Source: Xanthostigma xanthostigma (lineage: Eukaryota > Arthropoda > Insecta > Raphidioptera > Raphidiidae). From it: a DNA stretch of 64,000 bases. Shown here one piece after another: positions 46,796 through 58,595 of this stretch. A model generated the notes under the pieces. It had not been told where the DNA came from and searched no databases. It worked only from the letters and a program-made list of their open reading frames with translations. Within the stretch, counting starts at the first letter, position 1; each line of letters opens with the position of its first letter. The translations under genes were made by a program, and so were the position numbers. Location of the stretch: assembly GCA_963575645.1 (NCBI GenBank), contig OY754467.1:32733108-32797107 (forward strand). The letters run 5' to 3'.

Positions 46796-47520
46796 AAAAT
46801 TGGTTGTCTGTAAAGTCGGTTTACGGATGATAGTTTTACGTGATAACGTATTCCGCTCGAATATCATATTTAATAATCACGCACAGAGTCAGGCGGAACG
46901 TTAGGAACGTTACACTTTTTCGTGCATGCAGCCGGTGTTTCATCTTTTTATATTGACGTGATTCATCAATTTATAAGACGTTATCACGTCAATAATTTAT
47001 GTTCTATTTCTCCTATCTTCTACATATAATAATTATAATAATTCGAATCTATGATATTGCATCTTTCGCTTCAAATTTAGGTTAATTTTATTTATTAAAA
47101 TTATACTCACCACCTATAATAATAATTGTTTTTTTTAACTTTCTTTCTTTCGTATTTATTTTAAGTCTCAAAGATTACCTGTCATAATATTTTGTCAACA
47201 AATGTTTCATTGTTTATATAAAATTCCAAAACCTACTTACAATATTTAAGTATTTTCATACGTCAAAAAATTGATTTTTATAATGATAAAATTTGTAAGA
47301 AAACGATTTTTTCGAGAGATGAGACCTAGCTAAAACGATTTTTTGCCCCCCAAAATCCCTTTTCAGTAAATTTCATCCAAATCGTTAGGGCAGTTTTCGA
47401 GAAAAGCACGCACAGGGTCAGGCGGAACGTTAGGAACGTTACACTTTTTCGTGCATGCAGCCGGTGTTTAATCAATTTATAAGATTGGTGATTCATCAAT
47501 TTATAAGACGTTATCACATC
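46796..47520 (-). mobile_element. ACGTGATAACG repeat family, copy B
   Basis: Minus-strand counterpart of copy A. The core (GGCTGCATGCACGAAAAAGT through GTTCCGCCTGAC) appears twice, at 46870-46990 and 47400-47520, separated by about 400 bp that also match copy A. One end reads TTGGTTGTCTGTAAAGTCGG. Confidence 0.65.
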
Positions 47521-48191
47521 AAAAACAGATAGATTGCATATTATAGACGCCCGTCAGCTTAGCTTATCAACGACTCCGATAAAAGCAGGTGTTGGTGCAG
47601 TCGGCTACGTGAATCATTTGAACGTACTGTACGTAATAATCAATTATTATTATTAATTAGTCTTCTAATATTAAAAATAATATATCCTCAGTAATTGAAA
47701 GGAGAATTTAGCAAAACAGTTGAACGTTCATAAAACAGCTGACTTTCATTGCAAAGTTCACGTTCATGCACATTTTGCACATAATAATGTACAAACACAT
47801 GTCTATTTCTCACGATATATACCTGCACTCACGTAAATAAAGACATGCCATAACAATCATTTGTTTTCTATTGTACAGCTTGTCATCTGTTGTGGAGGAT
47901 ATATCACTGTCCTTTACATTCGTGAAAGTAAATATATATAATTTAAATAAATTAAATATTTGTGCATTATATTTCGTGGAGCGTCTTTAAAACATTCTTC
48001 CAATAATACCACGGCCCAACGCTGTGGCTTTTTTTAAAAGTGTTTCTAAAATTTAAATCCCGCAAATGATGCCAGAGCCCTAAAAACTATAACAACTATA
48101 CTAGTTAATCTTATAGCCTATAGCGATAGAGGTTAAATTATTCCAGATTAGTCGTAGTTTCTTCTCCCGAGAGGAATACGAGCAATTACCG
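47521..48191. other. Intergenic DNA
   Basis: No gene recognised. AGATTGCATATTATAGACGC at 47530 partly matches 31189. Confidence 0.45.
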
Positions 48192-48549
48192 GTCACCTGT
48201 ATATAAAATAAGTCCCTCCGCTGCGTCTGTCTGTCTGAACGCGATAAACTAAAAAACTATCGAACGGATTTTCATACGGTCTTCGCTAATATAGACAGAG
48301 CGATAAACGAGGAAGGTTTCTGTATACCTATAATTTGTAAATATTTTGTACAAAATGGCTGAACTATAACGGTGTTTTGTCAAAAAAAAAAAAAACTGTT
48401 TCTGAACTGTTACATGGCTAACGCTGGCCAAATCTTTAGAGATACATCAAAACAATGCACTTTGATAGTTCTACTGTGTAGATAGGAAGGTCAATACATA
48501 TAATATTTCCAGAACAGTTGTGCACCCGGATGACCGGACCGGGCCGCTA
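48192..48549 (+). mobile_element. Nonautonomous Helitron, family 3
   Basis: ATAAAATAAGTCCCTCCGCT, GCGTCTGTCTGTCTGAACGC and GATAAACTAAAAAACTATCG are typical of an insect Helitron family. The end is CACCCGGATGACCGGACCGG followed by GCCGCTAAT, a mutated CTAGT. The 5' boundary is approximate. Confidence 0.75.
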
Positions 48550-49670
48550 ATTTGTTATATAATCATTTCATTTCAATTTAATAGTACTAACAGAATAGAA
48601 GGCATATTATTAACACTTATTTACCGATTCTTTTTTCGTATTTAATACGCTCTTAATTTAAGAGAACAATGAGGCACTATTTCCTGTAATAATTTTCTCA
48701 CTAAACGTGTGTACAGCTATTTCGGGATAACAATAGTTATAACTGAATTAATTGATTTTGAAAGCGAAGGTAGATTATAAAATTATTGAACGCTAGACTA
48801 TCTGTAACACGCGTATTACCAGTAATGCTTCATTGCGTAAAATGCGTCATAATCACAGGCAAGGAATTAGCTGAATGCGCAATTATACTGCGATCACGAA
48901 AGAATAATATGCCTAAAATAGTTGTTTTGCAGACTTCTCATTGTTAAATGCAGATTGACCCCTTTTCTCCTTAGAGTTTTTTTCTTGGGCATGTTTACAA
49001 AATCCAGGGATGAACAGACTTATTGGGACCAGGGGTCACTCGGAGATGAATATGAGCTAAAAGCGAAACTGTTTGTTTATTGCAAAAAATAAAAAATACA
49101 TTTCTAGTGAAGATTACTCATAACTCAGTCAGAGAGTCGGATCCAATACGGGATTGATTGAAATCACTAAAAAGATCCGTTTTTCCCATCACTATGAGCT
49201 ATACATATTTGAAACTACCCAAATCTACTCGTAATGTTTGTGAATATAATCACCGTTACGAACAGCACATGTTGCGGTACCGTCGACTATAATGTAAAAA
49301 AGAAGAGCATGGAAGCATTTCCACTGACCGCTGCACGTTTATAATGCATTGTTAAACAATCGCATTGCGTGGAATGACGCAACTTATCGTACCTGGCCCA
49401 GGCAATCTAATTTACATATGGATAGTTGCTTGTAGAAGAGCGTAATTGGCACGGTACAATGTAATTACAGTTGTTGTACGTGTTTTTGGAAATGTCAGTC
49501 TCATTAAAAAACACTGGTCATGGTGCAATGTCGAAATATAACACATCAAGTAAAGGTTCCTCGGGTCACTATCTTTAAATTTATTATAACTATCAATTTT
49601 TTTTTTTTGAAAATACAGTTCAAATGTGAACTATAGCCTTTACTTTTAAGATATAACCTATATTTGAATT
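48550..49670. other. Intergenic DNA
   Basis: No feature recognised. Confidence 0.5.
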
Positions 49671-49673
49671 TAA

Positions 49674-49956
49674 GGGGGCGTTCACAAATTACGTGAGGCG
49701 TTTAGGGTGGGAGGGGGTCTAGCCGAACCTCACCCAATCTCACGTGTGGGAGAGGAGGGGTCTTAACGTCATTTTTTTGTCTTGAAGAAACAGTGTAAAA
49801 TTGCTAGAACACTGAGTTAAAAATATACGCGTTTTAAAAAATCTCACGTGAGATAAGAGGGAAGGAGGGTCAAGAAAAATCTCACGGCATCTCACCAAGG
49901 AGGAAGGGAGGTAAAAAAATTACCAATTTTGCCTCACGTCATTTGTAAACACTCCC
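49674..49956. mobile_element. PIF/Harbinger-like MITE
   Basis: Ends GGGGGCGTTCACAAATTACG and GACGTCATTTGTAAACACTCCC-type sequence are inverted, each flanked by TAA (49671-49673 and 49957-49959). CTCACGTGAG-like palindromes lie inside. The 3-bp TWA target supports PIF/Harbinger. No coding. Confidence 0.7.
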
Positions 49957-50003
49957 TAATTAGTAATAATAAGATAGCTATATAGTTTGCTGTAATTGAG
50001 TTA

Positions 50004-50290
50004 TCTATACTAATTATTATAGGTATATCAAGCTGAAGAGTTTGTTTGTTTGTTTGGTTGAACGCGCTAATGTCAGAAACTACTAGTTCGATTTGAAAAA
50101 AAAAATTGTAGGATATCCCATTAAAACGAGGAAGGCTATAGGCTATATAATATCACGCTACGATCAATAGGAGCGGAGCATCAAGGAAAAATGTTGCAAA
50201 ATATAACTCAAAATTTGTCCGTCCGACAAAAACTTTTGAACGGTAACTCCGATCATCATGAAATTTAGACACAACATTCATCTCAAAGTA
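50004..50290 (+). mobile_element. Helitron family 1, 3' truncated
   Basis: It starts TCTATACTAATTATTATAGG after a host A and matches the family through TGAAATTTAGACACAACATTCATCTC, then stops before the terminal hairpin. It lacks the tRNA-like segment. Confidence 0.8.
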
Positions 50291-51159
50291 AACAAATCCA
50301 AGTAGATCATATTTTTGTGACAGTGGTGCTATACATAAAAATTGAAGAGTCATGTCAAAAATATAATTGACTTAAAGATATAATGACATTATTGACACAC
50401 CTAAGACGCTACCTGTGCATATATAAACCCACATTTCCCGTGCTAGGACACGTTCAGAACAAACATTCAGGAACTCAACGAATCAGCAGTATATTTCTCT
50501 TCGCAATCAAATATTTCTTTTCGTCTATGCCGTTATGTGATTTGACCATATAGATGCCAACGAGCATGGGTGCTTCTGAACCGAGCAGCCATTAATTATT
50601 TGCGGGAGTTCGGAATGCCTGTTAATATTAAAAAGCACGCTCACAAACATCATTTTTCTCATTAATCATATTCTAATGAGTTTTAACCGGACTCAAGATT
50701 AGTGTTTTTAAAGTTAGGATTATTTGAGCCTGGCACTAATTCGTATTTTCAATTTATTGATTTTAATAAAGCATACCTACGTCCAAACTAATTTGTTTTA
50801 ACGATAGATTTCAATTTCGGCGCCGATGATGAAACACGCGTGCTGTTCACAGAGCGTTCCAAACGATGCCTCCGTTTCCAGGCCCACGCTTTGACAGTCG
50901 CACCACAAAACAGAACCGCTGTAAAATATCTGGAGGGCATAATATTTTGCTGATTGACTCGCACTGTGGGCGGTGTCAATATTACATGATGTGTGCCTAA
51001 TAAACATATGAAATGTGTGTTATCTGTCATGTTGATCAAAGTGCTGCAACTTACGAGAGCTGATTCATGTTTCGAGAAGCGAGCTTATTCGCTAGGAGTG
51101 ACCATAAGGACTAGAGTTGGGAATAATCGTTGCTTTTAATAATCGAAATAGGTAACATA
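50291..51159. other. Intergenic DNA with one coding-like patch
   Basis: Mostly AT-rich. A GC-richer patch at 50800-50990 is listed separately as a weak exon candidate. A TATATAAA at 50420 with TTCAG at 50453 could be a promoter, but no convincing start codon follows. Confidence 0.4.
50788..50990 (-). CDS. Possible terminal coding exon, weak candidate
   Basis: The minus-strand frame ending with TAG at 50788 reads VRVNQQNIMPSRYFTAVLFC, GATVKAWAWKRRHRLERSVN and STRVSSSAPKLKSIVKTN. It is richer in GC than its surroundings, uses GCG, CTG and ACG codons, and a minus-strand AATAAA lies about 30 bases past the stop. An alternative overlapping frame (Cys-rich, ending IGAEIEIYR) is equally open. I recognise no family and no sure splice acceptor, so this may be chance. 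Confidence 0.15.
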
Positions 51160-51362
51160 CATTTTGACGTGATGACGTCTTATAAATTGATGAATCACGT
51201 CGATATAAAAAGATGAAACACCGGCTGCATGCACGAAAAAGTGTAACGTTCCTAACGTTCCGCCTGACCCCGTGCGTGATTATTAAATATGATATTCGAG
51301 CGGAATACGTTATCACGTAAAACTATCGTCCGTAAACCGACTTTACAGACATCCAATTTTTT
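51160..51362 (+). mobile_element. ACGTGATAACG repeat family, copy C (short form)
   Basis: It runs from TTTTGACGTGATGACGTC through the GGCTGCATGCACGAAAAAGT core to ACGTTATCACGTAAAACT and CGTAAACCGACTTTACAGAC. This roughly 200-bp form shows the minimal unit and its short inverted ends. Confidence 0.65.
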
Positions 51363-52571
51363 TTAGCAGTTCGTTTCATTTCATTAGTTCTTCTACATAT
51401 ACAGTGTGTTCCAGATGCTTAGCATTTGGATCTCGAACACGATATCAGATACCAAGTAATTTATATTAGAGAAGAGATGCGTATTTAGGGACTCAACAAG
51501 ATGCCGTTTTAAAATTAAATTACACTTATACATTTTAAACTGCAACTGATATAAAAACAGACCAAAGTCAAAGAAAAGAAAGATGTAGCTTTTGATATTT
51601 TGCTTCTTCAGTAGATAGGTACATACACTACTAAAAATTAGATTTGGAACCGTGTCCACTATCAAAGGTGTTTCCTATCGATCTTTAGAATGCATCTTAA
51701 CATGATCACAGTATGAGTATTCGTTCGTTCCCGAATGAGAGTGCATGTACTATATCGAGTGTGTAGCATGGTTGGATAGGCCCGGCGTTTTACACTACGA
51801 ATATACCAGATATATTTTCTTTTCTTCAACGCAAAAGTGTTAGCGAAACAGTTAAAACGTGCCCACTTAACAAGGAAACATTCCACACTTGTTCCGTTTT
51901 TGGAACTGTTTCGCGTAAGCCCACTAAAAATTAATGAATCCCGTTATCGGATCCTGTATGAAAGATCATTTAATAATATATTGGTTTGTTAAAATTCTAT
52001 ACTCAACCAGTCCTCGTACAATGTTTAAGGAATAATATTGGCAAATTACAACAGCGACATTCTGCTCAACTGATGGGCTACCAGACAATGGAATACAAAA
52101 GAGGTAAGTTGAAAAATGTGTCTGTCACTAAATTGTAAATTCAATACCTACTCTATGGCGAGTTAACGTGTCAATAAATTGAAACAGTTAGTGATTCAAG
52201 TACAAGATCTATCTGTTCGATAATTTTGTTGTTAATATCTCTGTTAATATCTTAAAATATACACAGTGTGTCAAATGTGTTTCTTGCACCAAGAAATGAA
52301 TCTATAAATTTTGAAAAAGCGAGATTTGAAAGATGAATAATAGTAGGTTAATAAATGAAGGCACGGTTATTGTCTAAACTTTCTCCTCCTAAAGATTTTT
52401 AATTTTATGTTTTTCTAAATAAAAAAAACAACAGCGCAAAATAATTAATCGACGATAGCATGCGATAGTTTTTCGGCATTAGCAGAAGATATTCGAATTA
52501 TGATATCAAAATTTTAAAAATTGATTTTTTATTTAAAAAAACAGTTGTGTGGTTTTAAGAAACCACGACGC
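51363..52571. other. Intergenic DNA
   Basis: No gene recognised. Confidence 0.5.
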
Positions 52572-52897
52572 AAGTGAAACTTTTATTGGATTGTAGGCGT
52601 TGGATTGTAGACACTTATCCATCACGATTAATTATAAACAACAATATTCACATGAATACACGAATAAAAATATGTAAACACTGTACAACACTTGCCCGTA
52701 TGACAGACTGACTATGGGTTATACATACTACACGGTCAGCTGATGCTAACCATGGGCGCCGCCATATTGGCCTTGGCTGCTCTACCGAGCGCCTACTCCG
52801 AGCGCCTTTCACTTTACCCCTACTCCGCGGCCGCCTGTAATGCGACATGCAACAGACGGCCAGAAAAATTCGGGGCGATAGAATAAAAGTTTCACTT
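52572..52897. mobile_element. Inverted-repeat element with 16-bp perfect ends
   Basis: AAGTGAAACTTTTATT at the left and AATAAAAGTTTCACTT at the right are perfect inverted repeats 326 bp apart. The right part is GC-rich (CTACTCCGCGGCCGCCTG). A separate small hairpin (GTGGTTTT/GAAACCAC) lies just outside the left end. Class and target duplication are unknown. Confidence 0.5.
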
Positions 52898-52965
52898 TAA
52901 AAGTATAAAAAGTAATCCCATATCTATGTTTAAAAGAGTAACCCTTAATAGATCCCTTAAAATAG

Positions 52966-53160
52966 TATTTTACCATTCCAACACCACAAGTGGGGAATGG
53001 TACTAATTTAGGTCAAAATTCACATTTCAAAATCTTACAATGTTTTTTCATTTCAAGGTTCCCCGAATCAAAAAACAAAACATATTTTTGGAAAAAGTCT
53101 GTGCATCTGTTAGTCTGTGAACACGATACAGGTCAAACGGATGGACGGAGTTCAATCAAG
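52966..53160 (+). repeat. Interspersed repeat K, copy 4
   Basis: ACATATTTTTGGAAAAAGTC and CTGTTAGTCTGTGAACACGA match copy 1, as does the upstream CAAGTGGGGAATGGTACTAA. It breaks off after TCAAACGGATGGACGGA. Confidence 0.6.
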
Positions 53161-54106
53161 AGATTAAACATTTTAACGTCCAAGAAGGATTAAATATAGC
53201 ACATACACTTAACAAACGTCATTTCCGCAACACGTTTATGGCATTTCATCGAGTCACCGTAGCAGAAATTATGCCTAAGGCAGAGAGGCGCATCAATAAG
53301 TATTAAAGTTCTAATCATCTGAGACTATTTAACATTTTTTTATAAAATAAAGTCGTAAATCAAACCTCTTAAAGTTCCGGAAGCAAACTTCGGTAAGGAT
53401 ATCCGTTAAATACATTTCTAGTACTTTCTAGACGAGGTGCATTCATAAATGTTACAGAACTGTCAATTATTAATGAATCAAATGACGTGTTGCATGTCCA
53501 ATCTGCAATATACAGCTTACGTAATATCGCTAAAATGTAATAACAAAATTTAATAATCGACGCGGTATGAAATATTTGCTCGACTCCAAATTAAAATGCC
53601 TACAAGCAAAGAAATCGCGTTCGGCTAGTTTGATATACCAGTTAATCGCAAAACCTGCACTATCGCTTTCATTTAATATTATCTAATTGTTGTGCCGTTA
53701 ATTTAATAAGTATGCGAATTTTCTCTTAAATTAGACGTTGCAGGAGTTAGAAATACGGAAACAAATACACAGATGATTGTATCAAAACAAATCCTCTACA
53801 AGCGCAAACACCGAACTGCGTTGAACGATTTGATGACTGTAATTATAAACATGCTTTACATGGTACCGTGAACTCAAATTTGTTGTAAAAATACATTAAT
53901 TTGTTATTCGTTTCACATTTAGATCATAATTTAAATGTTAATTAAAGAAAAGTAATAAGGAAATGCACACTGCGATTTTTAATTAAATGAGGTAAAAATT
54001 GGTGTAATGCATTTGATAATAGCGACGAATATTACTTGAAACAATTACAATCACACAAAAATTCTTTAAAACAAAATACATAATTATAGCTACAGTATAA
54101 GCTCTG
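53161..54106. other. Intergenic DNA
   Basis: No feature recognised. Confidence 0.5.
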
Positions 54107-54454
54107 TAAAGGCCGCTGCACACGATGCTAAAAAGGCTACTAGATTCCTTGCTAGAATTGCCTACTAGTTTTCTAGCACTGGTTTTCTTGATCGCTGTTA
54201 TGTGCTCGCTTCACACGAGACGTCTTTTCAAGCTAGTTTTGTGAATAAATCTTGTGCGCACGCAGTGACAGTTCAAATATAAGTTTTTTGCTCTTACCTA
54301 GCAGCGGACCTAGCAACGAAAATAGCCCCTACTTTAAAACCTACCTTGTGAGCTAGCAGGCGAGCCCGCAGTGACGTCATTTCAAGCCTCATACCCGTAG
54401 CCTGCCAGCCAGCAGAACTCCAAGCAGTGTTTCTAGCCTCGTGTGCAGCAGCCC
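54107..54454 (+). mobile_element. Nonautonomous DNA element, GGCCGCTGCACACG-ended family, copy 4
   Basis: The left end TAAAGGCCGCTGCACACGAT and the right end GCCTCGTGTGCAGCAGCCC are kept. The GGGCGTTTGTTCA...CACGTGACAAGA middle is deleted. No coding. Confidence 0.8.
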
Positions 54455-54519
54455 ATCCCATCGTTCTAAGATCACTCTGGAACGTTGACAAAAGTTTCAT
54501 GACCTTCACTACCCACAAC

Positions 54520-54863
54520 TAAGGTTGCAACGATATATCGGTCAACCGATATTATCGATAATATCGAAACGAAAATATTGATATATGTACATTCCCGATA
54601 TGATATTATCGATTTTACGGTATGCAGATATCGGAGAGCAGGAAAATATCGATATTTATATCGATATATTTACATTGTATTTACATTACCGATATAATTT
54701 TATTGATATCATGGTAAAAAAATATCTAAAAATATCGGAGAGCAAATGTGACTTAAAGAATTTCAAAAAAAGGTAATTCGCGAAGCTTAAGGTTCTTAAA
54801 TCGGTCCAGTGTCGATATAAATATCGATATATTTATCGATATTAAAATCATTTTGCATCCTTC
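54520..54863. mobile_element. hAT-like element rich in ATCGATAT
   Basis: The left end TAAGGTTGCAACGATATATC and the right end TTTTGCATCCTTC are imperfect inverted repeats. They are flanked by a perfect 8-bp duplication CCCACAAC (54512-54519 and 54864-54871). The body is crowded with ATCGATAT, CCGATAT and TATCGATA strings. The open frame at 54585-54776 is part of this repetitive text. Confidence 0.75.
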
Positions 54864-54871
54864 CCCACAAC

Positions 54872-56237
54872 CCTTCGTAAGCTAAAGTACAGCTTTTATA
54901 TTTGCCAACAGTGACGATTTGGCTCCCTCAAGAATACCAACTCTAAGGACAATTACCTTAACTGCTTCCTGAGTTCAAAATTGCAAAGGAATAACCCGGA
55001 ACAAATGTAGCTATAGATAGCACAAACATATTTCTATGCAGACACAAGAATGTTAATTATTTTTAGAATATCAATTGAATGAGGTCACATACATTTAATA
55101 AAGCGTAACGGTTTTTAAAAAGAATCTTACAACAAACAAACAAATTATAAAAAACCCTGTGGCGATTAATAGTTAAGTCGCGATGGTTTTTGTGAACCGC
55201 TGCAGAAGAAACAACGACACATTAATATAACTAACGAATCATTGCGCAAAGGTCAAACGAAATTAGAAAGGGCACCGTAAGGTTAACGACACGGGAAGCA
55301 GATGGCGTCTAAAACGCGTAACGTTATGCAAGAGAGTTTTATTTTTCATGAGCATTAAAAAAAAAACGCTGTCCATAATAACATATATGAAATGTAATCG
55401 ATCTGGAGTTTAACATTAAACCATTCGCGGTAAAAAGAGAGAACTTTCTTTCGACAGAACCGGTTAGTGTGAATAGCATCCACGCTGCATTGCAGTCCAA
55501 TGTTTTTCACACACAAGATTGTTACCTTAACCTCCAACAGACTGTGAAATGTATAAACATTACCTGCAATCGATGTCTCTTTGATGAATACCGGGTGTAA
55601 AAATAATTCCTTAATGACCGATCAATAGTGTCAAGTCACTGGTTCAGTTTATACACTCGCGGTTTTGGGGACAAACTTATCAAATACTGAACTAAAATTT
55701 CTTTGTGCTAATTTTATTCAACCTGGAATTAATGTTTTCTGTACAACCGAAAACAACATTTCAGCACGAACCATGAATAAAACGACAAAAGATTATGCAA
55801 GCTTTGCTTACCTAGCCTATACCTTACTGCGGCTATTTTTAACTCAAAAAGAGAGAAAGATTATCCACGTAAACGACACTTCTGACTTCAACACACACCG
55901 ATCACAAGTCACATAATGAAATTTAATTACTTATTTATAGACGCTCGACAACTATAGCATTAGTATTGAATTAAAGTTCATCATACACAATTTAACACTA
56001 TAGTAATAAATTTTGCAATGTTTAACAAAACAAAATTGCATATTCAAGGGACGCGAGACCGAAAACTAAGAGCTATTCCATTTTTGATTTAATAAGATAT
56101 GCGCATACGAAGGATTATGGTGTATAGAATTAGCCTAGGAGGTTTGTTACAGCTCTAATTATTACACGTATTATTTCACTCTTTATATGTTTTAAATAAT
56201 TTTGTGTAGGTAATAAACTGATGGATATTTTTTTTCT
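54872..56237. other. Intergenic DNA
   Basis: No gene recognised. TTTATAGACGCTCGACAACT at 55935 repeats a string at 31197. Confidence 0.45.
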
Positions 56238-56269
56238 GTTCTAATAATATTAGAAAGTAATCTCCGAAA

Positions 56270-57339
56270 CAGAGCTGGGCAGTAGTTAACTACGTAGTTA
56301 ACTACTTTTATTGGAAAAGTAGTTGTACTCTAACTACTTTTCTCCACGTAGTAGTAGTACTCTATTATTTTGAATATTTATACAGTACCTAATCACAAAA
56401 AGTAGTTAAAAATGTAGTTAACTACTTAGTTCTAACTACTTTAGGTAATCTAACTACTTTTTTGTAATCTAACTACTTTTTTGTAATCTAACTACTTTTT
56501 GTAATCTAACTACTTTTTTGTAATCTAACTACTTTTTTGTAATCTAACTATCTATTTTGAATTTTAACTACTTTTAAAATAAATAAATAATGATTATTCA
56601 TGGGTAAAATTGGACAAAATGTACTTATACATATTTAATAACAACACGACATTTCGGCCACGATATCTACCCTTTCCAAATGAATATAAATCAAAAATTC
56701 TACAAAAAATAGTAATCATTGAAGAAAATAAAACTAACAGTAAATTAAAAAACAACTAACAGACTATAGAATGTCAAAAAGAAATATTAAAATAGCTATA
56801 TATTTTTTCTACGTTGTTAATTGTTTTTTATCTTAATGTTATTTTTGTTTTCTCCCATGATTCTTAATTTTTAATGTTGTTTTTTGTATAGAATTTTTGA
56901 TTTATATTCATTTGAAAAGGACTAGCACCTTGGCCGAAACGTCGTGTTACTAAATATAACTAAATTTTTCTGTTAATGTAGTAATTTTTTATTATTTAAA
57001 ATAATTTTCATTTTGCAAATCTTTATCAATAGTTTTTTAACGAAAAATTCATGTTTATTTGTAATTTTAGAAGTATCTTAAACAAAATACACTTTATACT
57101 ACCTATTCTTAACGTTGCATCTTTTTTATTTTGCGTTTATTTGTTTATGTTGGGATATTATGTACAGATTTTACGACATAAATACAGAGATTTATATTAT
57201 TATTATTATTATAGTAGTTAAAAAAATAGTTAAAATTTTAACTACTAGCTACTAGTAGTTAGTAGTTTAACTACTTTTTTGCTTAAGTAGTTAGTAGTTT
57301 ATACTCAACTACTTTTTTCAAGTAGTTTGCCCAGCTCTG
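56270..57339. mobile_element. hAT element with TAGTTAACTAC repeats
   Basis: Ends CAGAGCTGGGCAGTAGTTAA and AGTAGTTTGCCCAGCTCTG are inverted, with a perfect 8-bp duplication CTCCGAAA (56262-56269 and 57340-57347). The first and last 300 bases are full of AACTAC/GTAGTT strings. The middle holds a separate inverted repeat (56644-56720 against 56880-56960) carrying the GGCCGAAACGTCGTGTT motif. No transposase frame was found. Confidence 0.9.
56436..56560 (+). repeat. Tandem 19-bp repeat
   Basis: About six to seven copies of TCTAACTACTTTTTTGTAA lie inside the left part of the hAT element, with small length differences in the T run. Confidence 0.85.
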
Positions 57340-57529
57340 CTCCGAAACTACTCACCTGATCTCAAAAATGTTTTCACCGATATTTACAATGAATCTTCAG
57401 GATGGACATAGGCTGTATATATTATCGCGTTAAAATTAAAGCGATTTTCGTAGACCAATTTTGCAACGTAAGTCGACCAAAAAACGGCGGCTACCTACAA
57501 TTACGGGCGCAGCCGGATCGAGCCGCTAG

Positions 57530-58595
57530 TATGCCGCCTATAGAAACAGCCCTTTGAACAATATACCTAACTGAAACATAAATGAAAAAATCTCATTTTT
57601 TCTCCCATTGTGCTTATACTGTTTATTAGACACACGGTATACTAATATAACGAACTTAACGCTTTCAAACAAAACGTTTAAGATAATAATATTTATATCT
57701 ATTATTTCCATTACATCAAGCTAATGTAATATGCATTATAAAACCGTATGGATTTAACTATGTATACAAGATAATAATTATGATAATCGTATGTCACGCT
57801 GTATTTTATAGATGGTCCGTCCAACGAAAAAATACTGTCATTTACTTCCTGTTTGGTCTAAGAAATTTACACGCGCAGGAAATGGTGAAATTTGCTTATC
57901 TGTTTGAATTCATCATAATTCATTTCTCGCGCAGTGGAAATATAAACCAAATATTTTTAATTTGAGTTGTCATAAAAAAATACTTGATTCTGATACCACC
58001 TTAAGTGAATAATAATTTTATAAAATGGCCCGTCAATATTTTATATTAGAACTTTATTGTGCAGTTCTGTACGTCTGTTGATGTATTTCTCAAACAAACT
58101 TTCATGTCATGAAGTTGTGACCATCGTGCTTAATTGCAATTGAAACTTATTTAAAAAATGTAAACCCTGTCGATGTGAAAGCTATATAGCTTCAAAAAAG
58201 CTGAACATTGTTCTTTAAGTTTGTAAACAAAATTTTAAATTAGTAACATTTTTTTATTTTCTTTTTAAACTATACAGTTACTTAAAAGCCTTTAATTTAA
58301 CTATTAAGTCAAGCTTTAAATTAAGTAATTCAACCAAATTACAGGGAAAACACGTGTGTAAAATAATATCCATAAAGCAAGCCAATAACAAGGCGACGTT
58401 ATTAGCAGAAGTCGACAGTCCATGACCTTACTGGCATAATGGGCAATAAATTCTACAATAGTAGATCATAATCTATACAGCGTAGCAAAGAAACTTTTAC
58501 TACACGTACTAAATGAAACAGTATTTCCTTATAACAATTCACGAATAAAAATATTAACGATGGAAAACATTGATCATTCAAACAGAACAGCTTAA
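57530..58595. other. Intergenic DNA
   Basis: No gene recognised. Confidence 0.5.

Larger units (their letters stand above)
56238..57529 (+). mobile_element. Helitron family 4, split by a hAT insertion
   Basis: The left part ends AGAAAGTAATCTCCGAAA and the right part resumes CTCCGAAACTACTCACCTGA. It ends GCAGCCGGATCGAGCCGCTAG before a T, a Helitron terminus. The AATCTCCGAAACTACT text is typical of insect Helitrons. The 5' end is not clear. Confidence 0.7.

Noticed and set aside
50420-50470. Promoter (TATATAAA with TTCAG)
   Set aside because: Spacing is 36 bases and no convincing coding exon follows; such matches are common in AT-rich DNA.
54585-54776. Coding frame rich in Ile/Asp/Tyr
   Set aside because: It is the translation of ATCGATAT repeats inside a hAT-like element.
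56424-56573. CRISPR-like array
   Set aside because: The 19-bp units are contiguous with no spacers and lie inside a eukaryotic hAT element.
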